Of a stretch of DNA of 57,613 nucleotides, positions 39,731 to 52,037 are shown piece after piece. The notes below the pieces were generated by a model. The model ran no database searches. It was not told the DNA's origin and was given only the letters and a program-made list of their open reading frames with translations. The stretch is taken from the NCBI GenBank assembly GCA_902764705.1, contig CACWWZ010000028.1, forward strand, positions 1 through 57,613, in the 5' to 3' direction. How positions within the stretch are numbered: position 1 is the first letter of the stretch; each line of letters begins with the position of its first letter. The position numbers and the translations under genes are program-made. Origin of the DNA: an uncultured Prevotellaceae bacterium (GTDB lineage: Bacteria > Bacteroidota > Bacteroidia > Bacteroidales > Bacteroidaceae).

Positions 39731-40738
39731 CTTCTTGGCGTCCATTGCCTGACAAGCAGTAATGGCAATCATGTAGTAAATGTCGTCGATAGAGCAACCA
39801 CGAGAGAGGTCGTTGACAGGACGTGCAATACCCTGAAGCACAGGACCAATGGCGATAGCATCACCCAGACGCTGTACCATCTTATAACCGATGTTTCCTA
39901 CCTCGAGGTTGGGGAATACCAGCACGTTGGCCTTACCAGCAATATCAGAGCCAGGAGCCTTCTTGGCACCAACACTTGGCACGAGAGCAGCATCAGCCTG
40001 AAGTTCACCGTCAATCTTCAGAGTAGGATCGAGTTCCTTTGCCAGACGGGTAGCCTCAATCACCTTATCGCAAACCTCGTGTTTGGCAGAACCCTTCGTC
40101 GAGAAACTCAGCATAGCCACGCGAGGATCCTTGAAACCAGCCACAGCCTTTGCCATCTGAGCCGTGCAGACAGCAATCTGAGAGAGCTGGTTTGCATCAG
40201 GCATTGGGGTTACAGCGACGTCGGCCACCACGAGAACGCCATCCTCACCATACTGCTTCTGCTTCGAGATGAGCAACAGACCGCCACTGACGCAGGTGAT
40301 GCCAGGCTGGCACTTGATAATCTGCAGAGCAGGACGCAAGGTATCACCAGTAGTAGATAGTGCACCAGAAATCTGACCATCAGCACCCTCGGTCTTGATG
40401 ATCATACAACCCAGATACAGGGGATTCTTGATGAGCTTACGAGCCTCCTCGATGGTCATACCCTTTGACTTACGGATCTCGGCCAGTTTCTCGGCCAGTT
40501 CCTCGCTCTTGTCATAGTTCTCTGGATCGATGAGGGTTGCCTTGCCAATATTCGTCAGGCCCTTCTCCTTAGCCAAAGCCTCAACCTTGGCAGGGTTACC
40601 AATCAGGATGATATCTGCAATGTCATCAGCCAGTGCTTTATCGGCTGCACACAATGTACGCTCCTCTTCAGCTTCAGGGAGCACGATGCGCTGTTTGTTA
40701 CTCTTAGCGCGCGCTACGATTTGAGTTAATAAATCCAT
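39728..40738 (-). CDS. pta: Phosphate acetyltransferase
   Basis: A 336-aa enzyme converting acetyl-CoA and phosphate to acetyl phosphate. Family landmarks are RIVLPEAEEERTL, DIADIILIGNP, LKNPLYLG-type (IKNPLYLGCMIIK), GALSTTGDTLRPALQII, VADVAVTPMPDANQL, RVAMLSFSTKGSA, DGELQADAALVPSVG and VFPNLEVGNIGYKMVQRL. It is the short catalytic form without the N-terminal regulatory domain. It is driven by the TACCTTTG box at 40780-40787 and leads into ackA. Confidence 0.97.
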   Translation of the reverse strand: MDLLTQIVARAKSNKQRIVLPEAEEERTLCAADKALADDIADIILIGNPAKVEALAKEKGLTNIGKATLIDPENYDKSEELAEKLAEIRKSKGMTIEEARKLIKNPLYLGCMIIKTEGADGQISGALSTTGDTLRPALQIIKCQPGITCVSGGLLLISKQKQYGEDGVLVVADVAVTPMPDANQLSQIAVCTAQMAKAVAGFKDPRVAMLSFSTKGSAKHEVCDKVIEATRLAKELDPTLKIDGELQADAALVPSVGAKKAPGSDIAGKANVLVFPNLEVGNIGYKMVQRLGDAIAIGPVLQGIARPVNDLSRGCSIDDIYYMIAITACQAMDAKK

Positions 40739-40779
40739 AGTTGTTTGTATTAAAAAATTATTATTTTTATTCTTTTCTG

Positions 40780-40787
40780 CAAAGGTA
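40780..40787 (-). promoter_or_regulatory. pta-ackA promoter
   Basis: Minus-strand TACCTTTG, about 41 nt before the pta start, in an AT-rich leader. Confidence 0.65.
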
Positions 40788-40841
40788 CGAAAAAAATCTC
40801 AATCCCCAATTCATAATTTTCAATTTTTTAAGCGTTTACGT

Positions 40842-41618
40842 TTACGCCATTTCCTGTGTCAGAATGCTTTCCAACTTTTCTGCTGTCAGTCTCAGTTGGA
40901 ATTGACTATGAATGGCAACGGAAATACCACCAGTCTCCTCAGAGACCACAATGGCAATGCAGTCACTCTCATGAGTGATGCCTAATGCGGCACGATGGCG
41001 AAGACCTAATTCCTTGGGAATATTCAGATTATGCGAGACAGGCAGAATACATCCTGCGGCTTTGATTCGCTGGTCGGCAATAATCATGGCACCATCGTGT
41101 AAAGGGGAATTCTTGAAGAATAGGTTTTCTATCAGTCGCTGGCTAATGTCTGCACCAATGTGTTCGCCCGTGGCTACGATATCGTCAAGAGGGGTGGCTC
41201 GCTGAATGACGATAAGAGCACCCACCTTTTTCTTGCTCATACTCATACACGACATCACAATAGGCATGATAGTCTGTTTCAGCTTCTCAGTATCCTGCTT
41301 CTTGTCGTTGAGCGAAAGGAATCGTCGGAAACTTCTCATTCGCTGGTGGGCACCCAGATTGTAAAGGAACTTACGGATTTCGTCTTGAAACAGAATGACA
41401 AGCACGATGACACCCACACTGACAAACTTGTCAAGGATGGAACCCAACAGCTTCATCTGAAGAACCTGCGACACCACCAGCCACAACACAACGAATACGA
41501 GAATGCCCATGAAGACATTCAGTGAACGAGACTCTTTCATCAGTCGGTAGATGTAGTAGAGTATCAGAGCTACCAACAGGATGTCGATAATATCTTTTAT
41601 TCCGAATTCGAAGAACAT
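40842..41618 (-). CDS. cdaA: Diadenylate cyclase (CdaA type)
   Basis: A 258-aa membrane enzyme making cyclic di-AMP from two ATP. Three N-terminal membrane helices (IIDILLVALILYYIYRL; VFMGILVFVVLWLVVSQV; KFVSVGVIVLVILFQ) precede a DAC/DisA_N domain with GALIVIQRATPL, SPLHDGAMII (DGA motif) and GLRHRAALGITHESD (RHR motif), then IVVSEETGGISVA. Length and order fit CdaA. It lies 7 bp after folP on the same strand and shares its transcript, a recurring neighbourhood in Bacteroidetes as far as I recall. Confidence 0.95.
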   Translation of the reverse strand: MFFEFGIKDIIDILLVALILYYIYRLMKESRSLNVFMGILVFVVLWLVVSQVLQMKLLGSILDKFVSVGVIVLVILFQDEIRKFLYNLGAHQRMRSFRRFLSLNDKKQDTEKLKQTIMPIVMSCMSMSKKKVGALIVIQRATPLDDIVATGEHIGADISQRLIENLFFKNSPLHDGAMIIADQRIKAAGCILPVSHNLNIPKELGLRHRAALGITHESDCIAIVVSEETGGISVAIHSQFQLRLTAEKLESILTQEMA

Positions 41619-41625
41619 AGTATTG

Positions 41626-42444
41626 TTAGAATTGAGAGTTTACTATCTTAACACATTCCACAGCTTCCCGTATGTCATGGACTCGTAGTATAGAGGCACC
41701 CTTTAGGAGGGCGATAGTGTTTAACGCTGTCGTACCATTGAGAGCCTGCTCGGGCCCCGTTCCCAATAGTTTGTATATCATCGATTTACGCGAGATTCCC
41801 ACCAATACGGGAAGTCCGAGCATTTTAAGACGTTCCAGTTGATTCATGACTTCATAATTTTGTTCCATCGTCTTCCCAAAACCAAAGCCTGGGTCGATGA
41901 TGATATCTTTCTGTCCCATGGAACGCAATTTGTCAGTCACCTCAGCACAGTCGAGCAGAATATCGTTCATAGTGCTCTTGCAGGACATATATATATAAGG
42001 AACGCGCAAACGACTGACCATACGGAACATATCAAATCGTGAGTGTAACGTAGTCTGAAGCGAGAGATTGGCAGTATCGCCCACATCGTTAATGATGTTA
42101 ACTCCATATTCCTCTACAACAACGCGAGCCACAGCAGGACGGAAAGTGTCCACACTGATGATGGCTTGCGGGGCTTCACGACGCACCACCGTTAAACTCC
42201 AACGCAGGCGCTCTATTTCTTCTGATTCGCTAACGGGCTTACTATCCGGACGTGTGGAGCATGCTCCCACGTCGATGATGCTACCACCTTGCGAGATAAT
42301 CTCTTCCACCCTTTTAGCCACATCACGCTCCGTCTGCTGACGACTATCAGCATAAAAGGAATCGGGCGTCACATTCAGGATGCCCATCATCTGCGGCGTC
42401 TTGAGTTCAAGCAATTGTCCGTTACAATTTAGCGTATAATCCAT
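41626..42444 (-). CDS. folP: Dihydropteroate synthase
   Basis: A 272-aa folate enzyme joining p-aminobenzoate to dihydropterin pyrophosphate. MMGILNVTPDSFYADS, GGSIIDVGACSTRPDS, ISVDTFRPAVA, NIINDVGDT, DIIIDPGFGFGKTMEQNYEVM, VLVGISRKSMI and LRVHDIREAVE are the family boxes in order. The start at 42444 was chosen because the TACCTTTG box (42454-42461) ends 9 nt before it; the longer reading frame begins within or before the promoter. A nearly leaderless mRNA is implied. Confidence 0.95.
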   Translation of the reverse strand: MDYTLNCNGQLLELKTPQMMGILNVTPDSFYADSRQQTERDVAKRVEEIISQGGSIIDVGACSTRPDSKPVSESEEIERLRWSLTVVRREAPQAIISVDTFRPAVARVVVEEYGVNIINDVGDTANLSLQTTLHSRFDMFRMVSRLRVPYIYMSCKSTMNDILLDCAEVTDKLRSMGQKDIIIDPGFGFGKTMEQNYEVMNQLERLKMLGLPVLVGISRKSMIYKLLGTGPEQALNGTTALNTIALLKGASILRVHDIREAVECVKIVNSQF

Positions 42445-42453
42445 AACTGCGTA

Positions 42454-42461
42454 CAAAGGTA
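42454..42461 (-). promoter_or_regulatory. folP-cdaA promoter
   Basis: Minus-strand TACCTTTG; 9 nt to the ATG, so a leader of only a few nucleotides. Confidence 0.6.
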
Positions 42462-42560
42462 GTGTAAATCGAATAAAATGCAAAATTAATTTGGATTTAT
42501 TATCATTTTTGACATGCTGCTTACATTCACCAAAGATAAAAGGTACAAATATGAAAAATA

Positions 42561-45500
42561 CTATTGTATCTCAAGTTCTTTGAATTCAACATCTTGAGTC
42601 TCTATCTTGACAGTATAGGTACCCGCATTGATTTGCGTACCAGTGGTTGTCGATAGCATCTTAAACTTGTTGGGTGTAGGCGGGAAGGACACTTCCCGAT
42701 CCACCAACATCGTTCGCTTCGAGTCTGTGATCGTCATGCGGGCCTTGACGGCATTACCTGTGGTGTTCTTATAACGGAAGCGAAGGGCATATTCCTGACC
42801 AAGACCAGGCTTGATGACAAAGGACGTTGCCGTACCAGCTTTCAGCTTTTGGCTTTTAGCTATTGGCTTATATATTGTGGCAGGTCGGGCGTCTGTATCC
42901 TGAGGCAACTCCTCTTTCGGTAGCTTGGCGATAGTGTCTGTGTCGAAGGCACGCCAGGAGGTTGTTGTCTGTAGCTGTGTTAAAGCAACAGATTGAATAG
43001 AAGCAACGGCAATACCGGCAATGACAGCCTGTCCAGCCTTGATTTCTGAGAAGGAGATGTGAAGTTTGCCATCTTTCGCCTTAGCAGTAACGACGCGTTT
43101 CAGCGCTCCAAGATAGCCAGCCTCAGCCCAAGGGTCGAGGTCATCGACAACAGTCTCCCCATTGATAGCCACATCAAAGATACGGAGCCCTTCGTAATCA
43201 TTCTGCTCGCCACCGTCTTTCCCATGCCAAGGCTCCGCGAAATAAAGCTCCACACGATAGTCTCCATCAGGAACGGGTAGGTCATACCATAAACGATGAC
43301 GTCCAAAGCGGAAGAATTGGAACAGCTTATCGCTCTTGGTGCCACGGATATCGTCGGTGATATGGCGCTGCGAGGCCTGATAGGGATGCATGCCATAGTC
43401 CTGTCCCCAAGAGTGGCTGTAGAGGGTATCGTCAGCCTGCCATTGCTGACCAAACTCGTCAACGAAAGCATCACCACCGCAGTTGATGCGGTAAAGGTAG
43501 TGAAAGCCTGCCTCGCCCTTGACGAGGTCGTGGTTGCGATCGGCAGCGGTGGGGTGAACACCCGACGGAAAACCGTCGGGCACAGTGGCTGTGTAGTGCT
43601 GGCAATACATGTAGTAAGCCGGTGTTGGTTCCTCCCATATGGTGGTGAGACCCTTATAGTTGATAGGTCCAATCTTGTCGATACGACGCAGGGCACCATC
43701 AGGCTGTGTGCGACCTGGGTTATCGTGGGAAGCAAAGAGCCATTGGAAATGCCCACAGACACTATCTTTGGCACTCTCTGCAAGACGGGCTTTGGTCTCA
43801 AGGAGCTGGGTGAACGACTCCTCACTATATTTTTCGTCACCATGCAAGTCGATGGTACGCCAAGCGCCATATTCGCCATTAAGCAGTTGGTCAGGACGCT
43901 TCAGCTCGTTATCGTAATTCTCCGCACTACCACCATAGGTGCCACTCCAGTTCTGGATGACATTCCAGTCGGTACCCTCGCCACCATTGCAAGTGGTGAT
44001 GGCACGTTGGTCGCGACAAGTGGGATCGAGACTACGGATGATATTGCTACATTCCTCAGCAAATTCCTTGGGTAAGATGCTTTCGTTTTGTAATCCCCAT
44101 AAGATAACAGATGGCGAATTACGACGTTCCTTGATCCAGCGTACGAGAAGACGCTTGAAGTTTTCACGGAACTGAGGCGTGTCGTACCAGATATGGGCAG
44201 AGAACTGACTCCAGAAAAGGATGCCCTGTTCGTCGAGCAACTGTTGGTAGAGCAGGTTGTGAGGTTGATGAGCCTCGCGGAAGGCATTGAAACCTGCGTT
44301 GCGTATTTGCTTGACACGTGAGCGGATCTGTTCTGGTGAGAAGGCATGACTATTACCCAACAGGTGCTCGTACTCGCAGGTACCATTGATGAAGGTGGGC
44401 TGTCCGTTGAGGAAGAACCGATTATCACCATCGTTTCGCTTAACAGGCCACGAAATACTGCGGATACCGAAAGGCGTGCGCACTTCGTCGGTGGTCTTGC
44501 CATCACGTTTGATCATTGTAGCAAGGGAGTAGAGATAGGGATCGGAGAGCGACCAGCGGTGGGCGTTCTCTATCGTCTCAGCCTGACGGATGGTCTTGGT
44601 TTCGCCTGGCAGCAATGACAACATTTGTGTCTGACGGAACACCTGCTTGCCGCTGGCCAACGTAAACTTATTCACCAGTTCAATCTGTTGAGTCTGCTTG
44701 GTGTAGTTTTTGACCTCTGTCTCAATGAACACGGAGTCGCAGGCGGTATTGTTCCAGATATGCACGCCAAAAGGTTCAATCCGTACAGCGTCAGTTTCGA
44801 TGAGCGATACGGGACGGAAAATACCAAAAGGCTGACTACCCTCAGAAAATCCCCATTCCGAAGAACATCCGCCACAGACCCATGGTGACTCCGTCTGCAT
44901 AGCGGGGTGGTCAACAAGAATATGCAGGGTGTTCTTACCTGTATTCAAGGCCTCCGTCACATCAAGCGTGAAGACAGTGCGACCAATTAGTTCTTTAGGA
45001 TATTGCGTATCGTTGAGGGTAATAGTGGCATATGTGCCCACGCCCTCGAACTGCAGGAAATAGCGCTTACCTTCCTGTGGCTGAGCGATAAAGCTTTTTT
45101 GATAGACGGCAGAGCCATGCAGATTTCCGTGTCGCAACTGCCGATAGCCGTAGTAGTCGTCGAAGTTATGGGGAAGGGTAATGCTCACGACAGAATCGTG
45201 AGCCACAGGACAGGAGGCGGTCCATCCCTCGTTTAGCGAAGTAATGGTTCGGCGCCCTTTGCGCTCTGGCTTTGGAAAGTGAACCTCTGAGCGCCCCATA
45301 GGAACACTTGTGGCAACGGCAATACCACGCTGCTGGTCGTTGTTGACAGCGCAGTAGAAGTGATACACCACTCCGTCGTGCTTTACCACATAGCTCTTAT
45401 GGGCAAACATCTCATCATAGGGCTTTGTGGGCCAGATAAGGTCTTCACCCTCCCAGTCTTGCCAGTGGATAAGGTCACGGGAGACGGCAAAGGTGTTATA

Positions 45501-46418
45501 GGCATTGTATTTGCGAGTGGGATTGAAAGCAGAAAAATAGAACATCACCCACGAGTCACCCATACGGACAATCTGTGCATCGCCTGTGATGGTACCATCG
45601 CTGTCGTGTGCGAAGACGGGGTTGCCTTGATAGCGTTTCCAGTGCTTCATCTCCTTCGAGAGGGCGATGCCGATACGTTCCCCCTTGGGGTGTGTATCGT
45701 CCTTACCGCCTGCATTATAGAACATAACAAAGGGGTATTTCTCTTCGCCCTTGATGCGTTGTTGTCTGTCATGCATCCAATAGATAGTACTCTTATATTG
45801 TGTCATGTATTCCCACCATTGGGCATCCTTGTCATAATAGCTCATTAAGGGGGCAGGCTGTGTGTCCCACTGGTGGGCCTTGGTGATGTCTTGAGATGTG
45901 GAGGCAATGCCAATGCTCAAGGGAGCATTAACAGCTTCATAGCCAGTGCCCGGACCTCCAATATAGGTCAGATAGTGCCGGCCCTTGTAAGGTTGCAGTG
46001 CATATGACCCTCCCCATTCGTAGTCGATGAGTGCAGGGAAGCCACCACGCTGGTTCTGGTCCCACAGGTTTGCATCTTTCTCAGGATATGCCAGTATGCG
46101 TCCCAACGTCTGCCAGTGTAACAGGTCGTCACTCTCTGCGAGCCACGTCTCGTAGCCACGTCCATCCGTACCATCTTTGCCATTATAGACCACGTAGGTC
46201 ATATACCACTTGCCGTCTTTTTGGAAGACGGTGGGGCAGTCTATCTTGTGGTAGTTGTCCGTTGGAGCGACAACTAGGCCGTATTTATAGGGTGTACGCA
46301 CCTCTTGGTAGATGCGTTGCATCGTTTCCTTGTTGATGTCATTGGCAAGGACAATGTAAGAATATAAAAATGTAAAAATGAAAAACCACGCTGTTCGCAT
46401 TATCCCTCGTCTCTTCAT
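42561..46418 (-). CDS. GH43-like / GH2 / malectin multimodular glycosidase
   Basis: A 1285-aa exported enzyme, signal MRTAWFFIFTFLYSYIVLA. Residues about 20-370 are a GH43/GH130-like five-blade propeller (HKIDCPTVFQKDGKWYMTYV, GDAQIVRMGDSWVMFYF, HKSYVVKHDGVVYHFYCA). About 380-960 is a GH2 beta-galactosidase-type enzyme: sugar-binding (HGSAVYQKSF), Ig-like, and TIM barrel with RFFLNGQPTFINGTCEYEH, ILWGLQNES (acid/base Glu) and LLNGEYGAW (nucleophile Glu). About 990-1150 is a malectin-like domain (YRVELYFAEPWHG, FDVAINGETVVDD), followed by a beta-sandwich. Two glycosidase activities in one chain imply stepwise cleavage of a branched glycan. It is downstream of, and 26 bp from, the 46445-49099 gene. 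An AGCTTTTGGCTTTT-type repeat is in frame at 42837-42869. Confidence 0.85.
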   Translation of the reverse strand: MKRRGIMRTAWFFIFTFLYSYIVLANDINKETMQRIYQEVRTPYKYGLVVAPTDNYHKIDCPTVFQKDGKWYMTYVVYNGKDGTDGRGYETWLAESDDLLHWQTLGRILAYPEKDANLWDQNQRGGFPALIDYEWGGSYALQPYKGRHYLTYIGGPGTGYEAVNAPLSIGIASTSQDITKAHQWDTQPAPLMSYYDKDAQWWEYMTQYKSTIYWMHDRQQRIKGEEKYPFVMFYNAGGKDDTHPKGERIGIALSKEMKHWKRYQGNPVFAHDSDGTITGDAQIVRMGDSWVMFYFSAFNPTRKYNAYNTFAVSRDLIHWQDWEGEDLIWPTKPYDEMFAHKSYVVKHDGVVYHFYCAVNNDQQRGIAVATSVPMGRSEVHFPKPERKGRRTITSLNEGWTASCPVAHDSVVSITLPHNFDDYYGYRQLRHGNLHGSAVYQKSFIAQPQEGKRYFLQFEGVGTYATITLNDTQYPKELIGRTVFTLDVTEALNTGKNTLHILVDHPAMQTESPWVCGGCSSEWGFSEGSQPFGIFRPVSLIETDAVRIEPFGVHIWNNTACDSVFIETEVKNYTKQTQQIELVNKFTLASGKQVFRQTQMLSLLPGETKTIRQAETIENAHRWSLSDPYLYSLATMIKRDGKTTDEVRTPFGIRSISWPVKRNDGDNRFFLNGQPTFINGTCEYEHLLGNSHAFSPEQIRSRVKQIRNAGFNAFREAHQPHNLLYQQLLDEQGILFWSQFSAHIWYDTPQFRENFKRLLVRWIKERRNSPSVILWGLQNESILPKEFAEECSNIIRSLDPTCRDQRAITTCNGGEGTDWNVIQNWSGTYGGSAENYDNELKRPDQLLNGEYGAWRTIDLHGDEKYSEESFTQLLETKARLAESAKDSVCGHFQWLFASHDNPGRTQPDGALRRIDKIGPINYKGLTTIWEEPTPAYYMYCQHYTATVPDGFPSGVHPTAADRNHDLVKGEAGFHYLYRINCGGDAFVDEFGQQWQADDTLYSHSWGQDYGMHPYQASQRHITDDIRGTKSDKLFQFFRFGRHRLWYDLPVPDGDYRVELYFAEPWHGKDGGEQNDYEGLRIFDVAINGETVVDDLDPWAEAGYLGALKRVVTAKAKDGKLHISFSEIKAGQAVIAGIAVASIQSVALTQLQTTTSWRAFDTDTIAKLPKEELPQDTDARPATIYKPIAKSQKLKAGTATSFVIKPGLGQEYALRFRYKNTTGNAVKARMTITDSKRTMLVDREVSFPPTPNKFKMLSTTTGTQINAGTYTVKIETQDVEFKELEIQ
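42837..42869. repeat. AGCTTTTGGCTTTTAGC-type repeat inside the GH43/GH2 gene
   Basis: GCTTTCAGCTTTTGGCTTTT then AGCTATTGGCTT; encodes KPIAKSQKLKAG in frame on the minus strand. Confidence 0.45.
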
Positions 46419-46444
46419 AATTATTACATTTTATAATTTTTACA

Positions 46445-49099
<2,655 letters not shown>

Positions 49100-49127
49100 T
49101 TCGCCGTTCCCTAGTAATATATAAAAA

Positions 49128-49159
49128 AGACTGATGACGTAGTTTTTTGTCATCAGTCT
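49128..49159 (-). terminator. nrdDG terminator
   Basis: AGACTGATGAC (49128-49138) pairs perfectly with GTCATCAGTCT (49149-49159); on the minus strand a run of T follows. Confidence 0.85.
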
Positions 49160-49163
49160 AATC

Positions 49164-49646
49164 TTACACGGCAATATCTTGTTGTCGCCAGAATCGAAAG
49201 GTGATATCCTCGAACTCACCATCCATTCGACGGCGATAGAGGCGTTGGTTGGTTGTCGCCGCCTTCAAAGGGCCAAGATGTTTGATGTAGGGACCCACCT
49301 TAATGTAGTCGAAGTCCTGTTTGTTGACAACCGACGGGATACGTATGCGTCCGCTATACCAAGCCACATGAAACTGGGGATGATACTCGTGAATGTACTG
49401 TGCCAGTTGGTTGACAGAACGAGGATCTGCATCGCCACCCATAAATGCAATACATGTAATGTCTGTGCCGTATTGTGATACGAAATCATCAATGGCATCC
49501 GTTGTCAGAGGCATGCCAACATCCTCCCAGAGGTAATGGCTATGGCAGCCCGGACAATGACACGGGCAATTAGAGATATTAATTGCCAGTGTCACTTCGT
49601 CGGGTATCTCCTGAAAAACAACTCCTGTGTTAACGTATTTCAGCAT
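49164..49646 (-). CDS. nrdG: Anaerobic ribonucleotide reductase activating protein
   Basis: A 160-aa radical SAM enzyme that installs the glycyl radical on NrdD. The cluster motif is CPCHCPGC (C-x3-C-x2-C), within TLAINISNCPCHCPGCHS near residue 25. The SAM-contacting FMGGDADP follows. Size is typical. It starts 3 bp after the nrdD stop and ends at a strong terminator, closing the two-gene operon. Confidence 0.93.
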   Translation of the reverse strand: MLKYVNTGVVFQEIPDEVTLAINISNCPCHCPGCHSHYLWEDVGMPLTTDAIDDFVSQYGTDITCIAFMGGDADPRSVNQLAQYIHEYHPQFHVAWYSGRIRIPSVVNKQDFDYIKVGPYIKHLGPLKAATTNQRLYRRRMDGEFEDITFRFWRQQDIAV

Positions 49647-49649
49647 GTT

Positions 49650-51752
49650 TTAAGCCTCCGTATGTGCATAGAAACGACGTGCTGCCTCTTCCTGACGGGC
49701 CTGTGAGAAGTTGCTGACGCGCTTCAGATAGCCGATAATACGGGTCATGTAGTCCACATTCTTCGAGTGGCAATGCGGGCACTCTTTCAGATAGCGTTTG
49801 TCGATGTGACCACAGTCGTTGCAGACGGTGTTGGGGATATTGAACGTAAAGTAGTTACAACCCTCCTGGGCAGCCACCTTCAACAGATGCAGATACTGCT
49901 GCTTCGAGAGATGCTCATCCAGGTTCATGTGCAGGGCGGAACCACCCGTCAGGTGCTCGATATAAGGAGCACCATGCAACTTGAACTTATCGATAACGCT
50001 CAGCGAGTCGTCCTCTACCACATAGAAATAGCTATTGTAGCAGTCGCGTGGCACAAAGTAGCCGTCTTCACGGTCCCACTTGGCGTGCTTCACACCCACA
50101 TTCTCAGCAGGAATCATCTCGCAGTTGAACATCACCTCCTTGGTACGGTACTGTTTGTTGTACTTCTCGATGAGACCGAGGATACCCTGTACGAACTTCT
50201 TATAGTCGTCATTAGGCGTAATCTTCAGGCCCATGAATTCTGCGGCTTCAACGAGTCCGTTGATACCTATGGTCAGATACTGACGGTTGATGTTGATATA
50301 GCCAGCATCGAAAAGAGGCAGCATGCCATGAGCCTGCAGTTCCTTCAGGTTCTCATTATAGGCCATCTGTACTTTGTGGCAAAGGTCAATAATTCCCTCC
50401 AGATATTCGAGATAATCCATCTTGTGGTTGACAGCATACTGGATACAACGATTCAGGTTGATGGTAAGCACAGACTTCGAACCTGTCGACACACCACCGG
50501 CACCCAGCGTATAGCTGAAACCGTTGTCGGTAATCTCGTTGCGCAGACGACAACAAGAAGACAGCGAGTCGGCATTGTCGCTCATGTAGGTGAAGAACGA
50601 GTGTCCCTCAGCATACATCTCGGCGGTGAAGTCACCCCACTCCTTATCCTTACACTCGCCGTTCTCGTCGACGAGCAGCGCCATCGTCTCAACAGGGAAT
50701 GTCAGCAAGGTCTTGGTACGCTCCTGATTAAACCACTTCATAAAGCGCTTCTGCAACCAAGAAAGGCCGTCCCAATCAGGCTGAGAACCATCGGGGAAAT
50801 AGAACTCGCCGAAGATACTCTGGAAGTAGTACTTGTCGTAATAAGCCACATTCCAGAACACAGCCTGATAGTTACGGGCACCTGTGGGTTGATTCAAGGT
50901 ATAGACAATCTGTTCGAAATAATCGGTGATAACCTTATCGATGGTACGCTTCTTCAGACTCAGGTCTGCCTGGTCGTCAGGACGCTTCCAGTAGTCCTTG
51001 CCATACTCGTTGCCGATGAAGTAGTTCATGTACATCAGGAACTCTGGTGTGGCACAGGCACCACTCAGCATCGAACTGACCATGAATACCATATTGACGA
51101 AACCACCGGCAAACGACTTCAGGTTCGTGGGGGCAGTAGAGTTGCCGCCAATAGCTGTTGTGCCACCAATGAGCCAGGGATACATGGTAATAGAAGCACA
51201 ATAGTTAGCCAATGAAGTCTCGTCGTTCTTATATATAAAATGATGGGTCAGCTTGTCGATATACTCGCTGGCAAGGTCTTTGCCGTACATCTTCTTGATA
51301 CGGTCTACCAACAGGCGACGGTTCAAGCGGATGAAGTTCGATTTAGGCAATTCGCCAATCAGCGTGGCAATGTTCTTGTGCTCCACGTTGGCATTAGCGT
51401 CGTACTTCGAACCTGTTGCAGCGTTCACCGATTCGGTATACTCTGACAGGAACATCATTTTCTCCAAAGTGTCACGATCCTCTGAGTGCTCTTGACGATA
51501 AAGGATAAACGACTTGGCCACCTTGTAGAAGCCTTCGCGCATCAGAGCCTCCTCCACCTGATTCTGAATGTCCTCCACTTTAATGTCGTCGTGCATGTCC
51601 AAATGGCTCAGAATCTTCGATACCGTTCCAAGGTCAGCAGGTTCATCAACACTTTCGAATGCCTTGACGATAGCATTCATAATCTTGTCTAAAGAGAAGC
51701 GGTCTTTCGTACCGTCACGCTTCGTAATCGTAAAGTTCTTAATTTCCATCAT
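49650..51752 (-). CDS. nrdD: Anaerobic ribonucleoside-triphosphate reductase
   Basis: A 700-aa class III reductase making dNTPs without oxygen. The N-terminal ATP-cone (FTITKRDGTKDRFSLDKI) is followed by the catalytic barrel (WLIGGTTAIGGNSTAPTNLKS, LNRCIQYAVNH). The C-terminus has the zinc site CNDCGHIDKRYLKECPHC and the glycyl-radical motif RIIGYLKRVSNFSQARQEE. The start at 51752 (MMEIKNF) was preferred over the longer frame at 51833, which lacks family-like residues. The leader of about 125 nt contains two operator-like repeats (51808-51869). Confidence 0.95.
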   Translation of the reverse strand: MMEIKNFTITKRDGTKDRFSLDKIMNAIVKAFESVDEPADLGTVSKILSHLDMHDDIKVEDIQNQVEEALMREGFYKVAKSFILYRQEHSEDRDTLEKMMFLSEYTESVNAATGSKYDANANVEHKNIATLIGELPKSNFIRLNRRLLVDRIKKMYGKDLASEYIDKLTHHFIYKNDETSLANYCASITMYPWLIGGTTAIGGNSTAPTNLKSFAGGFVNMVFMVSSMLSGACATPEFLMYMNYFIGNEYGKDYWKRPDDQADLSLKKRTIDKVITDYFEQIVYTLNQPTGARNYQAVFWNVAYYDKYYFQSIFGEFYFPDGSQPDWDGLSWLQKRFMKWFNQERTKTLLTFPVETMALLVDENGECKDKEWGDFTAEMYAEGHSFFTYMSDNADSLSSCCRLRNEITDNGFSYTLGAGGVSTGSKSVLTINLNRCIQYAVNHKMDYLEYLEGIIDLCHKVQMAYNENLKELQAHGMLPLFDAGYININRQYLTIGINGLVEAAEFMGLKITPNDDYKKFVQGILGLIEKYNKQYRTKEVMFNCEMIPAENVGVKHAKWDREDGYFVPRDCYNSYFYVVEDDSLSVIDKFKLHGAPYIEHLTGGSALHMNLDEHLSKQQYLHLLKVAAQEGCNYFTFNIPNTVCNDCGHIDKRYLKECPHCHSKNVDYMTRIIGYLKRVSNFSQARQEEAARRFYAHTEA

Positions 51753-51807
51753 TGGGTTATATCTCTTATTTTGTTTAGTTACTGACTTAGGGCTGTCCTC
51801 CCATAAA

Positions 51808-51869
51808 GTGTTCCGTTTTGGACAACTTTTCATTTTTTTATTTTAAAAAAGTTTTCCGTTTTGGGAAAC
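51808..51869. promoter_or_regulatory. Paired 19-bp operator-like repeats in the nrdD leader
   Basis: GTGTTCCGTTTTGGACAAC (51808-51826) and GTTTTCCGTTTTGGGAAAC (51851-51869) share the core TTCCGTTTTGG and are each imperfectly palindromic. They lie downstream of the promoter, in position to repress nrdD. Confidence 0.55.
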
Positions 51870-51881
51870 AGTAATCGCTTG

Positions 51882-51889
51882 CAAAGGTA
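51882..51889 (-). promoter_or_regulatory. nrdDG promoter
   Basis: Minus-strand TACCTTTG; predicted start about 51876. Confidence 0.65.
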
Positions 51890-52037
51890 CAAATATTAAC
51901 CGAATTTAGCATCCTTTTTACCAAAAATTATTTGCAAAAAAACGTTAACGGTAGAAGATTCATGGAGAATGATTACTAATCAAATGCTCGTACGTCTTTA
52001 ATATATAAGCAGATAACAACAAACTATTAAAGCGTAT

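Noticed and set aside
49767-51215. Plus-strand ORF of 482 codons opposite nrdD
   Set aside because: Antisense shadow of a clearly conserved gene; low-complexity Val/Leu/His composition with no family features.
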